64,000 bases of DNA, taken from assembly GCA_016839245.1 (NCBI GenBank), contig JAEOUN010000018.1, positions 15,985 to 79,984 on the forward strand, read 5' to 3'. This stretch comes from Candidatus Thorarchaeota archaeon (GTDB taxonomy: Archaea > Asgardarchaeota > Thorarchaeia > Thorarchaeales > Thorarchaeaceae). The position numbers were made by a program, and so were the translations under genes. The notes beneath the pieces were generated by a model, which was not told where the DNA came from, searched no databases, and was given only the letters and a program-made list of their open reading frames with translations. Shown in pieces: positions 52,197 to 60,651 of this stretch (its first letter is position 1; every line of letters starts with the position of its first letter).

Positions 52197-53015
52197 ATGA
52201 GTCTTCTTAAGGTTCTGCTTGATGCAACAAATGCTGCGAAAGAAATCGTTCTAGATAATCTAGATACTGTCAAAGATCATACTGGAAATAAGAATCGATA
52301 TGGGGATCAGACCTTGGTCCTTGATATTAAAGCAGAAAAGGAGATTATCAGAATTCTAAATGAATCAGGCACATCATTTAATTTCCTAACTGAAGAACAA
52401 GGATATCTAGAACTATGTAAAGAACCAGAATATTTGGCTATCATTGATCCCATAGATGGATCATCTAACCTTGAGAGAGAAATTCCACTCTGCTCTTCAG
52501 GAATATCTCTTATTCACTATTCAAAGATTCTTAATACTGATGATGCAGAGATGAGCATAATTGACTCAGTATTTACAAAAGAAACCTACATCGCTGTGAG
52601 GGGAAAAGGAGTAACACGGAATGGAAGAAGAGTCAAACCATCAAAGTCTACAAAAATAGAAGACGCAATCATATCATACGATACTAATCGCTTCTGGGAC
52701 GAAGAGTTCACAAGTGCTTCAAATAGAATCCTCAGCATTGTCAAGGATATTAGACGAACTGCCAGTAATTTGCTTGATCTATGTTGGACTGCATCAGGCG
52801 CACTTGAAGCCATGATTGATATGCGAGGTAAATTATCGATTGTCCATCTCTGTGGAACTCATATGGTGTTTGAAGCAGGAGGATATGTTATTGACCAATC
52901 GGGTAATCGCCTTTGTCTTCCAATTGACATTGATTCGAGGATGGTATTCATTGCTGCTTCGAGCGAAAAACTCGCTAATGCACTCTATAGTGTTTACACA
53001 GGCAAAATGATGTAA
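52197..53015 (+). CDS. Inositol-monophosphatase-family phosphatase
   Basis: 272 residues. The three metal-binding sites are clear: FLTEEQGY, IDPIDGSSNL (canonical D-P-[IL]-D-G-[ST]-x-N) and CGTHMVFEAGG late in the chain, where the usual D-xx-A-x-xL pattern (WD..A) is replaced by HLCGTHMVFEAGG. The loss of the last acidic residue may shift activity. Archaeal members are IMPase/FBPase bifunctional enzymes. It sits next to the NBP35-like ATPase gene (68 bp), on the same strand. Confidence 0.8.
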   Translation: MSLLKVLLDATNAAKEIVLDNLDTVKDHTGNKNRYGDQTLVLDIKAEKEIIRILNESGTSFNFLTEEQGYLELCKEPEYLAIIDPIDGSSNLEREIPLCSSGISLIHYSKILNTDDAEMSIIDSVFTKETYIAVRGKGVTRNGRRVKPSKSTKIEDAIISYDTNRFWDEEFTSASNRILSIVKDIRRTASNLLDLCWTASGALEAMIDMRGKLSIVHLCGTHMVFEAGGYVIDQSGNRLCLPIDIDSRMVFIAASSEKLANALYSVYTGKMM

Positions 53016-53082
53016 TGAATTATTATCCATATCCTATATTTTATATCCAATTGCAAATTGGTGCCAAGCAAAGTGATGTGAC

Positions 53083-53892
53083 ATGGCTAAATCAATGGTA
53101 CCTCCAGAAGTGGCTGAAAACATGAAAGGAATCAAACATAAGATAGTAATCCTGTCAGGCAAAGGTGGTGTCGGGAAGACGACTGTTGCTACGAACTTAG
53201 CAACATCATTCGCTAAAAGAGGAAAAACCTCAGGTATTTTGGATGTAGATATCTACGGACCAAATGTTCCAAAACTATTAGGCTTGGAAGGACACCATCC
53301 GACTGTCAATGAAAATTCTATTGAACCAGTTGTTGGACCATTGGATATGAAAGTCATGAGTATGGGTTTCCTACTTAGAAAGAATGATGATGCAGTAGCT
53401 TGGAGAGGACCATTGGTCGCAAAAGCAATTAGTCAATTCTTAGCTGATGTAAAATGGGGCGACCTCGACATTCTTGTTGTTGATTTGCCTCCTGGTACAG
53501 GAGATGAAATACTCAGCATCCTGCAATCAATTCCAGATATTGACGGCGTTATCATTGTTACTACTCCTCAAGAAGTTGCTGTTTTAGACGCAAGGCGCGC
53601 TATTCAACTTGTAGAAAGAATGGGAGTAAAGGTCTTAGGAATTGTAGAAAATATGGCTGAGTTTGTCTGTCCTAAATGTGGAGAATCCTACAAAATATTT
53701 GGTGAAGGAGCTGCAAAGAAAGCTTCTGAGGAATACAAAATCAACCATCTTGGAACTCTTCCACTTGATCCAAGAGTTATAACATTGAGTGATGAAGGCA
53801 CTCCTTTCGTCATTACTGATCCAGAGTCGAAGGTTTCAAAATCCTTTGAAGTACTTGTAGATAATATTTCTACAAAGCTTAAGTTAGGTTAG
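53083..53892 (+). CDS. apbC: Mrp/NBP35-type iron-sulfur carrier P-loop ATPase
   Basis: 269 residues. Deviant Walker A with two Lys is ILSGKGGVGKTTVATNLA, then DVDIYGPNVPKLLGLEG, Walker B-like ILVVDLPPGTGDEILS and the Fe-S-binding Cys pair FVCPKCGESYK. Mrp/NBP35 proteins transiently hold a [4Fe-4S] cluster and transfer it to apo-proteins in the cytoplasm; AOR and the ferredoxin in this window are candidate clients. No N-terminal ferredoxin-like Cys motif of eukaryotic NBP35 is present. Confidence 0.93.
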   Translation: MAKSMVPPEVAENMKGIKHKIVILSGKGGVGKTTVATNLATSFAKRGKTSGILDVDIYGPNVPKLLGLEGHHPTVNENSIEPVVGPLDMKVMSMGFLLRKNDDAVAWRGPLVAKAISQFLADVKWGDLDILVVDLPPGTGDEILSILQSIPDIDGVIIVTTPQEVAVLDARRAIQLVERMGVKVLGIVENMAEFVCPKCGESYKIFGEGAAKKASEEYKINHLGTLPLDPRVITLSDEGTPFVITDPESKVSKSFEVLVDNISTKLKLG

Positions 53893-53932
53893 ATAGTTCA
53901 ACATAGAGGAAATTAAAGACTGCTTAGAAATA

Positions 53933-54439
53933 CTATTCATCTTCAGATAGATGTTCATCTGTTTCATCCAGAGTGGACTCTTCCTCCTGATCCTCAAGAG
54001 AAATTTCATCCTCAGCAGATTCTTCCTCTTCCTGATCCTCGAGTGGAACCTCTTCCTCATCTTCGGTATCCTCAAGAGGAGTCACATAATCGCCATCATC
54101 GGTTTCCTCTTCAATATTGCTTAAGTCGCCTTCTTCTTCGACATCTTCAGATACAATACCGGGTTTCATTTTCAGAATGTAGAAATAACCAATGCCGTAA
54201 CTAAAAAGACCAAGTAACAGAGTAATCCATACTGCTCCATCCTGACCAAACCATTCAACGGGATTTATTGTGAGACTGGGTCTGGAAACACCAAACAATA
54301 CATGCTGGAACCACATAGGGATAGCAAAGATTAGAGGCACGCATGTGAAGATTAAGAGGAAAATTGCCATGATAATCTCTGCAGTGTAATTCAATATTTT
54401 CTTCAATGTGCTGTCAACTGCTTTCCTTGCCACTGACAC
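53933..54439 (-). CDS. Two-TM membrane protein with acidic tail
   Basis: 168 residues. Two transmembrane helices are seen (IIMAIFLLIFTCVPLIFAIP and WITLLLGLFSYGIGYFYIL). The C-terminal ~75 residues are almost all Asp/Glu with three near-repeats of the form LED.EEEE (PLEDTEDEEEVPLEDQEEE...SLEDQEEES). The tail should extend into the cytoplasm and bind a basic partner; there is no enzymatic motif. It is convergent with the Mrp gene. It lies at the edge of the gene-free region that holds three stem-loop elements. Confidence 0.65.
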   Translation of the reverse strand: MSVARKAVDSTLKKILNYTAEIIMAIFLLIFTCVPLIFAIPMWFQHVLFGVSRPSLTINPVEWFGQDGAVWITLLLGLFSYGIGYFYILKMKPGIVSEDVEEEGDLSNIEEETDDGDYVTPLEDTEDEEEVPLEDQEEEESAEDEISLEDQEEESTLDETDEHLSEDE

Positions 54440-54593
54440 TATTACTCGCCTTGGAATGCCACGTTAGGTTACTCCTTTAAAACTTGCTGGCGAGGAGATA
54501 GTTGTACCAATAACCAGTGGACTCAGATTGAAACTTGCATGAAGATTATACTTGAAAGGAATAAACATGAAGTCTATTTACAAAACATAGAGT

Positions 54594-54669
54594 AGGGGGT
54601 CCCAAAAGGAGGAGGGAGAGAGAGGGGAGGGATTAAGATTCATGATGGTCGCAAGGACCCCCTTTCTAA
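54594..54669 (-). ncRNA. Inverted-repeat element 1 with C/U-rich loop (candidate small RNA)
   Basis: Read on the minus strand: TATA element TTATATGC (54696-54689), TTAG (54669-54666), then a 9-bp stem AGGGGGTCC (54663-54655) / GGACCCCCT (54602-54594) enclosing 52 nt that include TCCCTCCCC, TCTCTCTCC and CTCCTCCTTTT. No reading frame of note fits in it. Spacing from TATA to stem is 25 nt, identical to element 3. It is a candidate transcribed structured RNA. Confidence 0.55.
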
Positions 54670-54854
54670 ATTATAATATGTTATAATAGCATATAAGTAT
54701 TGCTGATATTGAGTCGTTTGATTAGAATGCTGAGAGAGCCCAATTTAAGAATAAGAGAGTCATAGTTAGAGAAGACTGACAATTCAATTAGGATATGAAT
54801 GGATCATCACTGGACATCTAATGTTGATTTTCAAGCAGAATAGTGTGAGGAGAA

Positions 54855-54923
54855 AGGGGGCCGAAGAGAACATGAAGGAAGGAGAGAAACACTACTTATG
54901 AGAGAGAGGCCCCCTGGCCCTAA
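54855..54923 (-). ncRNA. Inverted-repeat element 2 with C/U-rich loop (candidate small RNA)
   Basis: On the minus strand: TTAAATGT (54949-54942), TTAG (54923-54920), then an 8-bp stem AGGGGGCC... / ...GGCCCCCT (54915-54908 with 54862-54855) around 45 nt rich in TCTCTCTC, CTCTCCTTCCTTC and TTCTCTTC. The stem bases covary with element 1 (GGGGGTCC/GGACCCCC becomes GGGGGCC/GGCCCCC). Promoter similarity is weaker than for elements 1 and 3. Confidence 0.5.
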
Positions 54924-55096
54924 TACAACATAGCTCAGAATACATTTAAGCAAAATTCGTATTGCGAAGAGACTTTCTAGGTTTCCCATCATAGTTTTGA
55001 ATTTAAAATATGGGAGGTTGCGAATAATAGTAATCATTATTCAATATTTGCGAATTTCGCAATTGTATGGAATAGAAGTTGAATATTCCACAATTT

Positions 55097-55221
55097 TTAT
55101 ATGCAAATTTGTAAAAATAAGTCTTAGTTGAGAGGTGCCAACATCACCCCCTCCTAAAATCCTAACACACACACATCCTCTCCTCCTCAAACGCAAGCAA
55201 CCTTTTTCTATGGCACCTCTC
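55097..55221 (+). ncRNA. Inverted-repeat element 3 with C/U-rich loop (candidate small RNA)
   Basis: On the plus strand: TTATATGC (55097-55104), TTAG (55124-55127), then an 11-bp stem GAGAGGTGCCA (55130-55140) / TGGCACCTCTC (55211-55221) around 70 nt. The loop begins ACATCACCCCCTCCT, close to the 3'-end anti-Shine-Dalgarno of 16S rRNA (AUCACCUCCU), and later has TCCTCTCCTCCTC. Both box positions match element 1 exactly relative to the stem. Orientation is opposite to elements 1 and 2. Confidence 0.6.
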
Positions 55222-55310
55222 TCTCCCGTATTGTCATGTTTACTTGGCTACGCTCTTTATTGAATAAACACTGGTTTTTCATTCGAACCAAAAAATATGA
55301 TCATGTAGAA

Positions 55311-55763
55311 TCATGGTACAATTAAATTCATGACAATTGGAGCATACCCATGAGAGAATACTTCAACAATGAATGGATCATTTGCTTCTGCAATCTTTGT
55401 CCACGAACCATTATCTCGTCGATAATATGCATAATGTGAGTTGTCATGACGAATCTCAATAATTGACATGGACGGCAGTTTTGAGAGATCGGTTGTATCA
55501 AGATCTTGATTTGTTGAATTAGTACTAGGTTGCGAAAGAAAGACAGGAAAGATACGATTTGAATCATGTAAAAGAAGAGCTACGTGAGGTCGATCAATTG
55601 AATTCCATTTTTTGGGAACTGGCGGATATCGACATGTAAATGCTCCTGATGCAGAACGAAGGACAAGGTAGGTACCTTCATCAATTGTAGACATATTGAA
55701 CTTGACCTCATCTTGTGTGCTTTGATCAATTACTTCTTCTAGAATGGGAATACTGCCTGTCAC
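55311..55763 (-). CDS. Hypothetical protein
   Basis: 150 residues from GTG 55763. TTATATAC (~55787) lies about 25 bp upstream, so the transcript may be leaderless. The protein is beta-rich (TYLVLRSASGAFTCRYPPV, HVALLLHDSNRIFPVFLS, SIIEIRHDNSHYAYYRRD), without Cys pairs, membrane helix or catalytic motif. The composition suggests a compact cytoplasmic beta fold. I do not recognise it. It stands alone between the stem-loop region and a HAD gene. Confidence 0.5.
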   Translation of the reverse strand: MTGSIPILEEVIDQSTQDEVKFNMSTIDEGTYLVLRSASGAFTCRYPPVPKKWNSIDRPHVALLLHDSNRIFPVFLSQPSTNSTNQDLDTTDLSKLPSMSIIEIRHDNSHYAYYRRDNGSWTKIAEANDPFIVEVFSHGYAPIVMNLIVP

Positions 55764-55984
55764 GGTATATCTCTATGATTTAGAGTATATAACCTTCAGT
55801 CAGATGATAGTAATTCATCAGCGCCTCTAGAGATGCGTTTCAATGCCACGAGAAGCCAAATAGAGCGAGTCATAAGATGCAATACGAGATTGATCGTTTG
55901 CGAGGAGAATTTAGCTAGATGTCAAAATTACAACCAGCTACGTCATTGTTGGGTCACTTAACAAATGGCCATGTTGAGAGAAGG

Positions 55985-56659
55985 TCATCGCTTTCTCAGG
56001 ATAGCTTCATCTAAGATTTCATCAAGAGAGTGAAAAACCTTGGAAGCACCAGCATTACGCAAGACCTCTTTAGGTGTTTCACCTGTTGCAGCTCCCCAGA
56101 ATTCAATACCTGCTCGCGTAGCTGCTGTTGCGTCAATTATGGCATCGCCAACATAGACAACTTCGCTTTTATCTAGACCTAAATCGGATATAATCTTCAA
56201 CAATCCATCAGGATGTGGTTTAGGCTGTGGGGATTCGTGTCGAGTTTGAATAACATCAAAATACTCCTTGAGTGGAATTTGTTTCATTATCTTTTCGACA
56301 GTTGAACGTCCGTTGTTGGTAAGAATGGCAGTCAGGTATCCTTGTTGACGGAGCTTTTTCACCACATCAAGTGTACCATCAAGCAACTTGGCGCTTTCTG
56401 CAGCAAAGCCCTCGTGAGTACTTAGAATTTCATCCACTTCCTGTTCCATATGATTCCATTGAGGTAAATCATAGCCATGCGTGAGAAAGTATTCTCTTGC
56501 TTTCGCGGTAGTGCTTGAAATTCCATCAGCCATATCAAGAAGATGTGATGGAAGACCTCTTTCTATGAAATAGTTCTTAGTATCCTGTCGCATAGCCTCG
56601 AGAGGTAAGGAGAGCTCTGTTATTGTCCCATCCATATCAAAAATCAAGGCTTTCAACAT
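55985..56659 (-). CDS. HAD-family phosphatase (phosphoglycolate phosphatase-like)
   Basis: 224 residues from ATG 56659 (MLKALIFDMDGTITEL); the frame is open to 56695. HAD motifs: FDMDGTI (I), AILTNNG (II), the Lys in RHESPQPKPHPDGLL (III) and VYVGDAIIDATAATRAGIEFWG (IV). The cap is helical (C1). This is the Gph/beta-phosphoglucomutase group; the substrate cannot be assigned. The upstream region is shared with the alpha/beta hydrolase operon (15 bp between). Confidence 0.85.
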   Translation of the reverse strand: MLKALIFDMDGTITELSLPLEAMRQDTKNYFIERGLPSHLLDMADGISSTTAKAREYFLTHGYDLPQWNHMEQEVDEILSTHEGFAAESAKLLDGTLDVVKKLRQQGYLTAILTNNGRSTVEKIMKQIPLKEYFDVIQTRHESPQPKPHPDGLLKIISDLGLDKSEVVYVGDAIIDATAATRAGIEFWGAATGETPKEVLRNAGASKVFHSLDEILDEAILRKR

Positions 56660-56710
56660 GTATAGCCACCAACGATGCAATTCAAAATAACACACTACTT
56701 AAGGCTAACC

Positions 56711-57364
56711 TTAAAGCTGTCCAATATATTTTAGTTCTGAAATGAAACTATGAATCTCTCTTGTCACACTTGGAATAGACTGATAATAGAAATGCCCTTC
56801 ATTGGCCAGAGATATTGTCTTGACTCCTGTTTCAATTTCATTTGATATTCTTGTCATATCAGTTATAGATACCATTTGATCAGCTGTGCCATGGAACATA
56901 AGAAGTGGACACGAGATCTTTGATAAGTTATCTATTGGAAAAGAGCCTTCTGAATATAGATCTAATGATGCACTAAGTGTAATTACAAATTTAACAGGTA
57001 TTGAAAGAGCTAATCGAAGTGCCACAGACCCGCCAAATGAATAACCTACAAGTCCCGAGATTGTCAAACTCTGTTCTCTCAGAACCGCACATGCATTTGA
57101 ACCATCAAGTGTTGCCCCTCGGATTCCATCAAAATCTGCATGACTACTGGATACTCCTCGAAAATTGAATCTGAAAGTGGATAAATGATTCTTGAGAAAT
57201 ACACTCTCAAGAATCGAAATTATAGGATTATCCATGTCCCCACCATAAAGCGGATGAGGATGGAGTAGAATTACGACTTCCATAGATCCAGAATCGGAAG
57301 TTGTCAATATTCCTGAAAGAGGATGTTGATTCACCGAGAATCTGATGACCTGTGTATCGTTCAT
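56711..57364 (-). CDS. Alpha/beta-hydrolase (CC/dienelactone hydrolase-like)
   Basis: 217 residues. It has HPHPLYGGDMDNPII near the N-terminus (the 'HPHP.yGG.m.n' motif of the small bacterial/archaeal hydrolases), FNFRGVSSSHADFDG, the nucleophile elbow GYSFGGSVALRLA with Ser, a conserved Asp in GTADQMV and the His in NEGHFYYQ. The triad Ser-Asp-His is complete. It is a cytoplasmic esterase or peptidase-like enzyme of unknown substrate. Co-directional with the neighbours at 55985 and 57377; gaps of 12-51 bp suggest one operon. Confidence 0.85.
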   Translation of the reverse strand: MNDTQVIRFSVNQHPLSGILTTSDSGSMEVVILLHPHPLYGGDMDNPIISILESVFLKNHLSTFRFNFRGVSSSHADFDGIRGATLDGSNACAVLREQSLTISGLVGYSFGGSVALRLALSIPVKFVITLSASLDLYSEGSFPIDNLSKISCPLLMFHGTADQMVSITDMTRISNEIETGVKTISLANEGHFYYQSIPSVTREIHSFISELKYIGQL

Positions 57365-57376
57365 AGAATGAAACCT

Positions 57377-57868
57377 TTAGGAAGTTGAGAGAGCTTTGAT
57401 GCAAGTACCATTCTCATCAGCTGCACGAACGACATCCATCTTTACATCTTTTCCAATTTTTTCAGCTATTGTTCCAACATAGGGAAGACAAGCCTGTGTG
57501 CAGTATAATTTCCCATGCTTCATAAATTCCTCATGTTGAGGGCAGTAGCTGTGGCTTACTTCGACTCGTTTCTCAGACACCCAATTTGGTTCCATTCTGG
57601 AGCCCATAATATGACCAATCACTAACCAGGAATCTAGAGAGTCTTTCAAGGTATCACCAAAACCAAGACGATCCTTCATTAGCAAAGCATCTTTTTCGCC
57701 AAGTCTACGAAAGATGTCTTCAATTGCTTCAAGACCTGTTGGTCCGAATCGTTCCTCAAGAACTGTAGAGGTCTCGTTAATCAACCTCACTATGTTTGAT
57801 CTGAGTTCACTCACCTTGTTTCCAGAGGGAATCAGACCCCTTACTGCTGCAGTCTTCATAATACCCAT
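57377..57868 (-). CDS. Cysteine/His-containing protein, possible ATC-hydrolase-like
   Basis: 163 residues from ATG 57868 (MGIMKTAAVRGLI). A helical first half (SNIVRLINETSTVLEERFGP, IEDIFRRLGEKDA) is followed by SYCPQHEEFMKHGKLYCTQACLPYV and VVRAADENGTCIKAL. The Cys-x2-His ... Cys-x3-Cys and final Cys recall the L-2-amino-thiazoline-4-carboxylate hydrolase-like (DUF) family and could bind metal or a redox cluster. This is a weak pattern call. It is the first gene of the probable operon with the alpha/beta hydrolase and HAD genes. Confidence 0.45.
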   Translation of the reverse strand: MGIMKTAAVRGLIPSGNKVSELRSNIVRLINETSTVLEERFGPTGLEAIEDIFRRLGEKDALLMKDRLGFGDTLKDSLDSWLVIGHIMGSRMEPNWVSEKRVEVSHSYCPQHEEFMKHGKLYCTQACLPYVGTIAEKIGKDVKMDVVRAADENGTCIKALSTS

Positions 57869-58003
57869 AGTTAATCCTCCAAAATCATTCCATTAGCAAT
57901 AGAATGCTAAATTCCGATACTTTAGTATTGTTATGGATGTCTTATATTTTAAATTAGAAAATGTTTAACATTCAGATAATTAACTGAATTAAGTGAGAAC
58001 ATC

Positions 58004-59017
58004 ATGGAAATCCTGAAAGAAATCGATTCTCAAAACATGAGAAATATGGTGACACATTTCCCAGACCTATTTAGCATAATAGAAATAGCACCTCATATTA
58101 GAGTAGTTTTGAATGAGTTTCGTGACGAGGGGATTAATGGTATTTGTTATGTAGGAATGGGCGGCAGCTCAATAGCTGGAAGCTATACACAATCCTTACT
58201 ATGTGAGAATTCTAAGATACTGCTACAAGTCATCCGCAATTATTCGCTCCCGAAATATATCGATAATAAGTGGATTGCTGTTTTGACGAGCTATAGTGGG
58301 AATACAGAGGAAACGATTTCTTCGCTCAGAAATGCGATGGATAGAAATCTTCGTACCATATGCATCTCATCGGGTGGAGAGATTGGCAGGATAGGAAAGA
58401 TAGTGATCAAGATACCAGGGAGAATTCAACCAAGAGCTGCCTTTCCATTGTTATTCTCAGCAGTATTAAAAATAACAGAATTATCATTAGGACAGAGAGA
58501 AACTGATTTTGATGGAATAGCAAAATATCTGAAAGAAAAGGTGAATTTATGGGGTAATACTATCCCAGAACCTCTTAAAGTAGCATCTCTAATTCATCAT
58601 AAGATTCCTCTCTTTATTGGTTCTGGACACCTAGTTCCAGTGGCATATCGAGCAAAATGCCAGATGAACGAGAACTCTAAGAATCCAGCCTTCTACGCGG
58701 AGATTCCCGAAGCGAATCATAATGAGATTGAGGGATTTGCAGGATCGATGGGAAAAGACATCCTACCAATCTTTCTGAGAGGAACGCATGAGAAATTAGA
58801 GATACTGAAACGGATGAACATAACTTATCAGTTATACGAAGATATGCGCCTCGATCCTCTTGTTCTAACGGTAGACAAGGGAGTACCAATTGAAGAAATG
58901 CTCGCACTCACACACTATCTAGATATGGTCTCTGTTGAACTCGCTGACCTCAACCATGTAGATCCTGTTTCAGTGAACAGGATTAACGAGTTGAAGCATC
59001 GTATGTCACGGAAATAA
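58004..59017 (+). CDS. Bifunctional phosphoglucose/phosphomannose isomerase
   Basis: 337 residues, the normal size of the archaeal PGI/PMI family. Two SIS-domain halves are seen: VGMGGSSIAGSYTQSL and VLTSYSGNTEETISSL in the first, and FIGSGHLVPVAYRAKCQMNENSKNPAF plus ANHNEIEGF in the second. The catalytic Thr/Ser-rich loop (TSYSGNTEET), the Glu-containing ENSKNPAF and the His of EANHNEIEGF match known members. It interconverts glucose-6-P, fructose-6-P and mannose-6-P in sugar metabolism. Divergent from the 57377-55985 operon. Confidence 0.92.
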   Translation: MEILKEIDSQNMRNMVTHFPDLFSIIEIAPHIRVVLNEFRDEGINGICYVGMGGSSIAGSYTQSLLCENSKILLQVIRNYSLPKYIDNKWIAVLTSYSGNTEETISSLRNAMDRNLRTICISSGGEIGRIGKIVIKIPGRIQPRAAFPLLFSAVLKITELSLGQRETDFDGIAKYLKEKVNLWGNTIPEPLKVASLIHHKIPLFIGSGHLVPVAYRAKCQMNENSKNPAFYAEIPEANHNEIEGFAGSMGKDILPIFLRGTHEKLEILKRMNITYQLYEDMRLDPLVLTVDKGVPIEEMLALTHYLDMVSVELADLNHVDPVSVNRINELKHRMSRK

Positions 59018-59018
59018 T

Positions 59019-59567
59019 CTAGATTATCGTCGTCTCGGTGATGTTGAAATTTTTGTATCCAAAATCAATTGTGCCAAAGACATCAAAGAAGAAGTACGAA
59101 TATCTAAACTCTACCTGCCAAAACCATGTTCCAGATTCATAGGCGTCTAAGATAGTTTGTCGATCTATCCCCAAGTCATCCATTGCCGTCTCGTTGAAGA
59201 TAAAATCATGGCTATATGTAGGCGTAAGATATTGATCCGCAACAGGGGGAATTACAGAAAATTGAGTGTAAGACAAGCTATCATTATTTAGTAAGGGTGT
59301 AAAGCCCATGAAGTTGATACGTAAATTCCCTCTATATGCTGAATGTGTTGCAACATTAAAAACAAATTGAATGCTAGGATATGTTTCATTATCAAGTGGA
59401 TCAATGTGACTGATTGTTAATCCTTTGAAAGTAATATCAAGCTCACCTAGCAATGTGTAGGTACCAGCATAATATGTACCATTACTTACTATTACAACTG
59501 AGCTTATGACAGCAATGATTATTGTAGTAGCTACAATGATGTTTTGTGTTTTTTCACTTGATATCAT
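59019..59567 (-). CDS. Membrane-anchored extracellular protein
   Basis: 182 residues. One N-terminal hydrophobic helix (TQNIIVATTIIIAVISSVVIVS) acts as signal anchor, and the rest is beta-rich (TISHIDPLDNETYPSIQFVF, LRINFMGFTPLL, TWFWQVEFRYSYFFFDVFG) and likely outside the cell. No catalytic motif. Convergent with PGI/PMI, 2 bp apart. It lies 65 bp downstream of the presenilin-like protease gene on the same strand, so one transcript is possible. Family not recognised. Confidence 0.55.
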   Translation of the reverse strand: MISSEKTQNIIVATTIIIAVISSVVIVSNGTYYAGTYTLLGELDITFKGLTISHIDPLDNETYPSIQFVFNVATHSAYRGNLRINFMGFTPLLNNDSLSYTQFSVIPPVADQYLTPTYSHDFIFNETAMDDLGIDRQTILDAYESGTWFWQVEFRYSYFFFDVFGTIDFGYKNFNITETTII

Positions 59568-59631
59568 TACATTCCACGACTAAGATTGATTTTCGATGTT
59601 AATATTTGGTTTATGCTCCACGCACATATTT

Positions 59632-60501
59632 TTAGAGAGAAGATAATACAAGGAGGTGAACTATCCAAGGGAATAATGCAAGAATTGCAGGAAGAGGAAT
59701 GGCAGGTAGAATTTCATTTTCCTTGACAAATATTGTTGCATTGATTATTATACCAATAATTGCCAGAAAGACTGACATGACCCATACATAGAATGGGAAA
59801 AATAACAGAGCATGAGCTGAAATTAATGAGAAAGCAATATAGTCACCGACTCCTACTGCAATATTCTTTGTTTGAATTCGAGTATAGTCAAATGGGTCCT
59901 CACCAGGAATATCCCTTAAGACGGCATCCTGCGATGATGGTGCATATTTTGTAAGAAAATAATCCTCCAATACAACGGATATCACTAATACAAACATACT
60001 CGCAGTGATGAAGATTACGCCTAGAAATGTCCCAAAAATACTACCATAGAATATCACGAAGAGGTTCTTCAAAAAAGGAGGTACTGAATCCATTATGATA
60101 AAAATGAAGGACATAAGTAAAATTCCAAGAGAAGCAAGGGATAATAAACTAGGCAAGATTGAAGGAGTAGAACTCTTGAATAGAACAAGAAGCAGAGATT
60201 GACCAAGAAGGAAAAAAGATCCAGTAAGGATAGGTGAAACAACAAACGCAACAATGGTCCTCTTTGCACCAGGGCCTCTTCTTTGAAGTGTATAAAAGAT
60301 GGCAAAGACAATCAAAGTACCAAGACCTGTTGAAATAAGAGATTGAATAACAACTACCCCAAAAGAAAAGTTCCGGGAATTGTTAAGAAGAACCTCTCCA
60401 ACAAGCGCAGCATCTAGAAGTAAATATGCAAGTAGTCCTCCAATTATTAATGGTAAGACAGAGACTAAAATCAGGTTTAATCGATCCCTGTTCAACTGCA
60501 T
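59632..60501 (-). CDS. Presenilin/SPP-like intramembrane aspartyl protease
   Basis: 289 residues with about eight to nine transmembrane helices. Three diagnostic elements are seen in order: an Asp in VVLEDYFLTKY (Asp180; the YD-type position, here ED), GVGDYIAFS (Asp220, the GxGD motif of TM7, like LGLGDFIFYS) and a PAIP motif at 266-269 in place of PALP in TM9. The loop between the first two is short, as in archaeal presenilin homologues. The family cleaves helices within membranes (MEROPS A22 type). The ED instead of YD is non-standard. Downstream of it is a membrane-anchored exported protein. Prepilin peptidases also have GxGD but lack PALP and this order. Confidence 0.7.
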   Translation of the reverse strand: MQLNRDRLNLILVSVLPLIIGGLLAYLLLDAALVGEVLLNNSRNFSFGVVVIQSLISTGLGTLIVFAIFYTLQRRGPGAKRTIVAFVVSPILTGSFFLLGQSLLLVLFKSSTPSILPSLLSLASLGILLMSFIFIIMDSVPPFLKNLFVIFYGSIFGTFLGVIFITASMFVLVISVVLEDYFLTKYAPSSQDAVLRDIPGEDPFDYTRIQTKNIAVGVGDYIAFSLISAHALLFFPFYVWVMSVFLAIIGIIINATIFVKENEILPAIPLPAILALFPWIVHLLVLSSL

Positions 60502-60608
60502 CTATTTCAAAACCTCAACATCGGAAGAACAATTGCTATTAAAGACACTCTCTTTAACGCAATAACGTCAGGCATAGATAACTAAAATTGGTCGATGAAA
60601 AATGAATC

Positions 60609-60638
60609 AAAAAAGAGGGGAAGGGGACAAAAGTCCCC
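60609..60638 (-). terminator. Terminator of the peptide-binding protein gene
   Basis: GGGGAC (60623-60628), a 4-nt loop and GTCCCC (60633-60638) form a perfect stem. On the minus strand it follows the stop at 60652 by 13 bp and is followed by TTTTTT at 60614-60609. Confidence 0.75.
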
Positions 60639-60651
60639 AAAAAATGTTAAA

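Noticed and set aside
54595..54662. Element 1 as an insertion-sequence end or MITE
   Set aside because: No flanking direct repeats were seen, and a conserved TATA/TTAG spacing fits transcription units better than transposon ends; still, a MITE origin cannot be ruled out.
54831..55037. 68-codon frame on the minus strand crossing element 2
   Set aside because: No ribosome-binding site and a composition shaped by the C/T-rich loop; it is a by-product of the stem-loop element.
18632..55970. 15-nt match CTTAACAAATGGCCA shared by two intergenic regions (near 18636 and near 55957)
   Set aside because: A 15-mer repeated once is expected by chance in 64 kb read on both strands; the flanks do not match.
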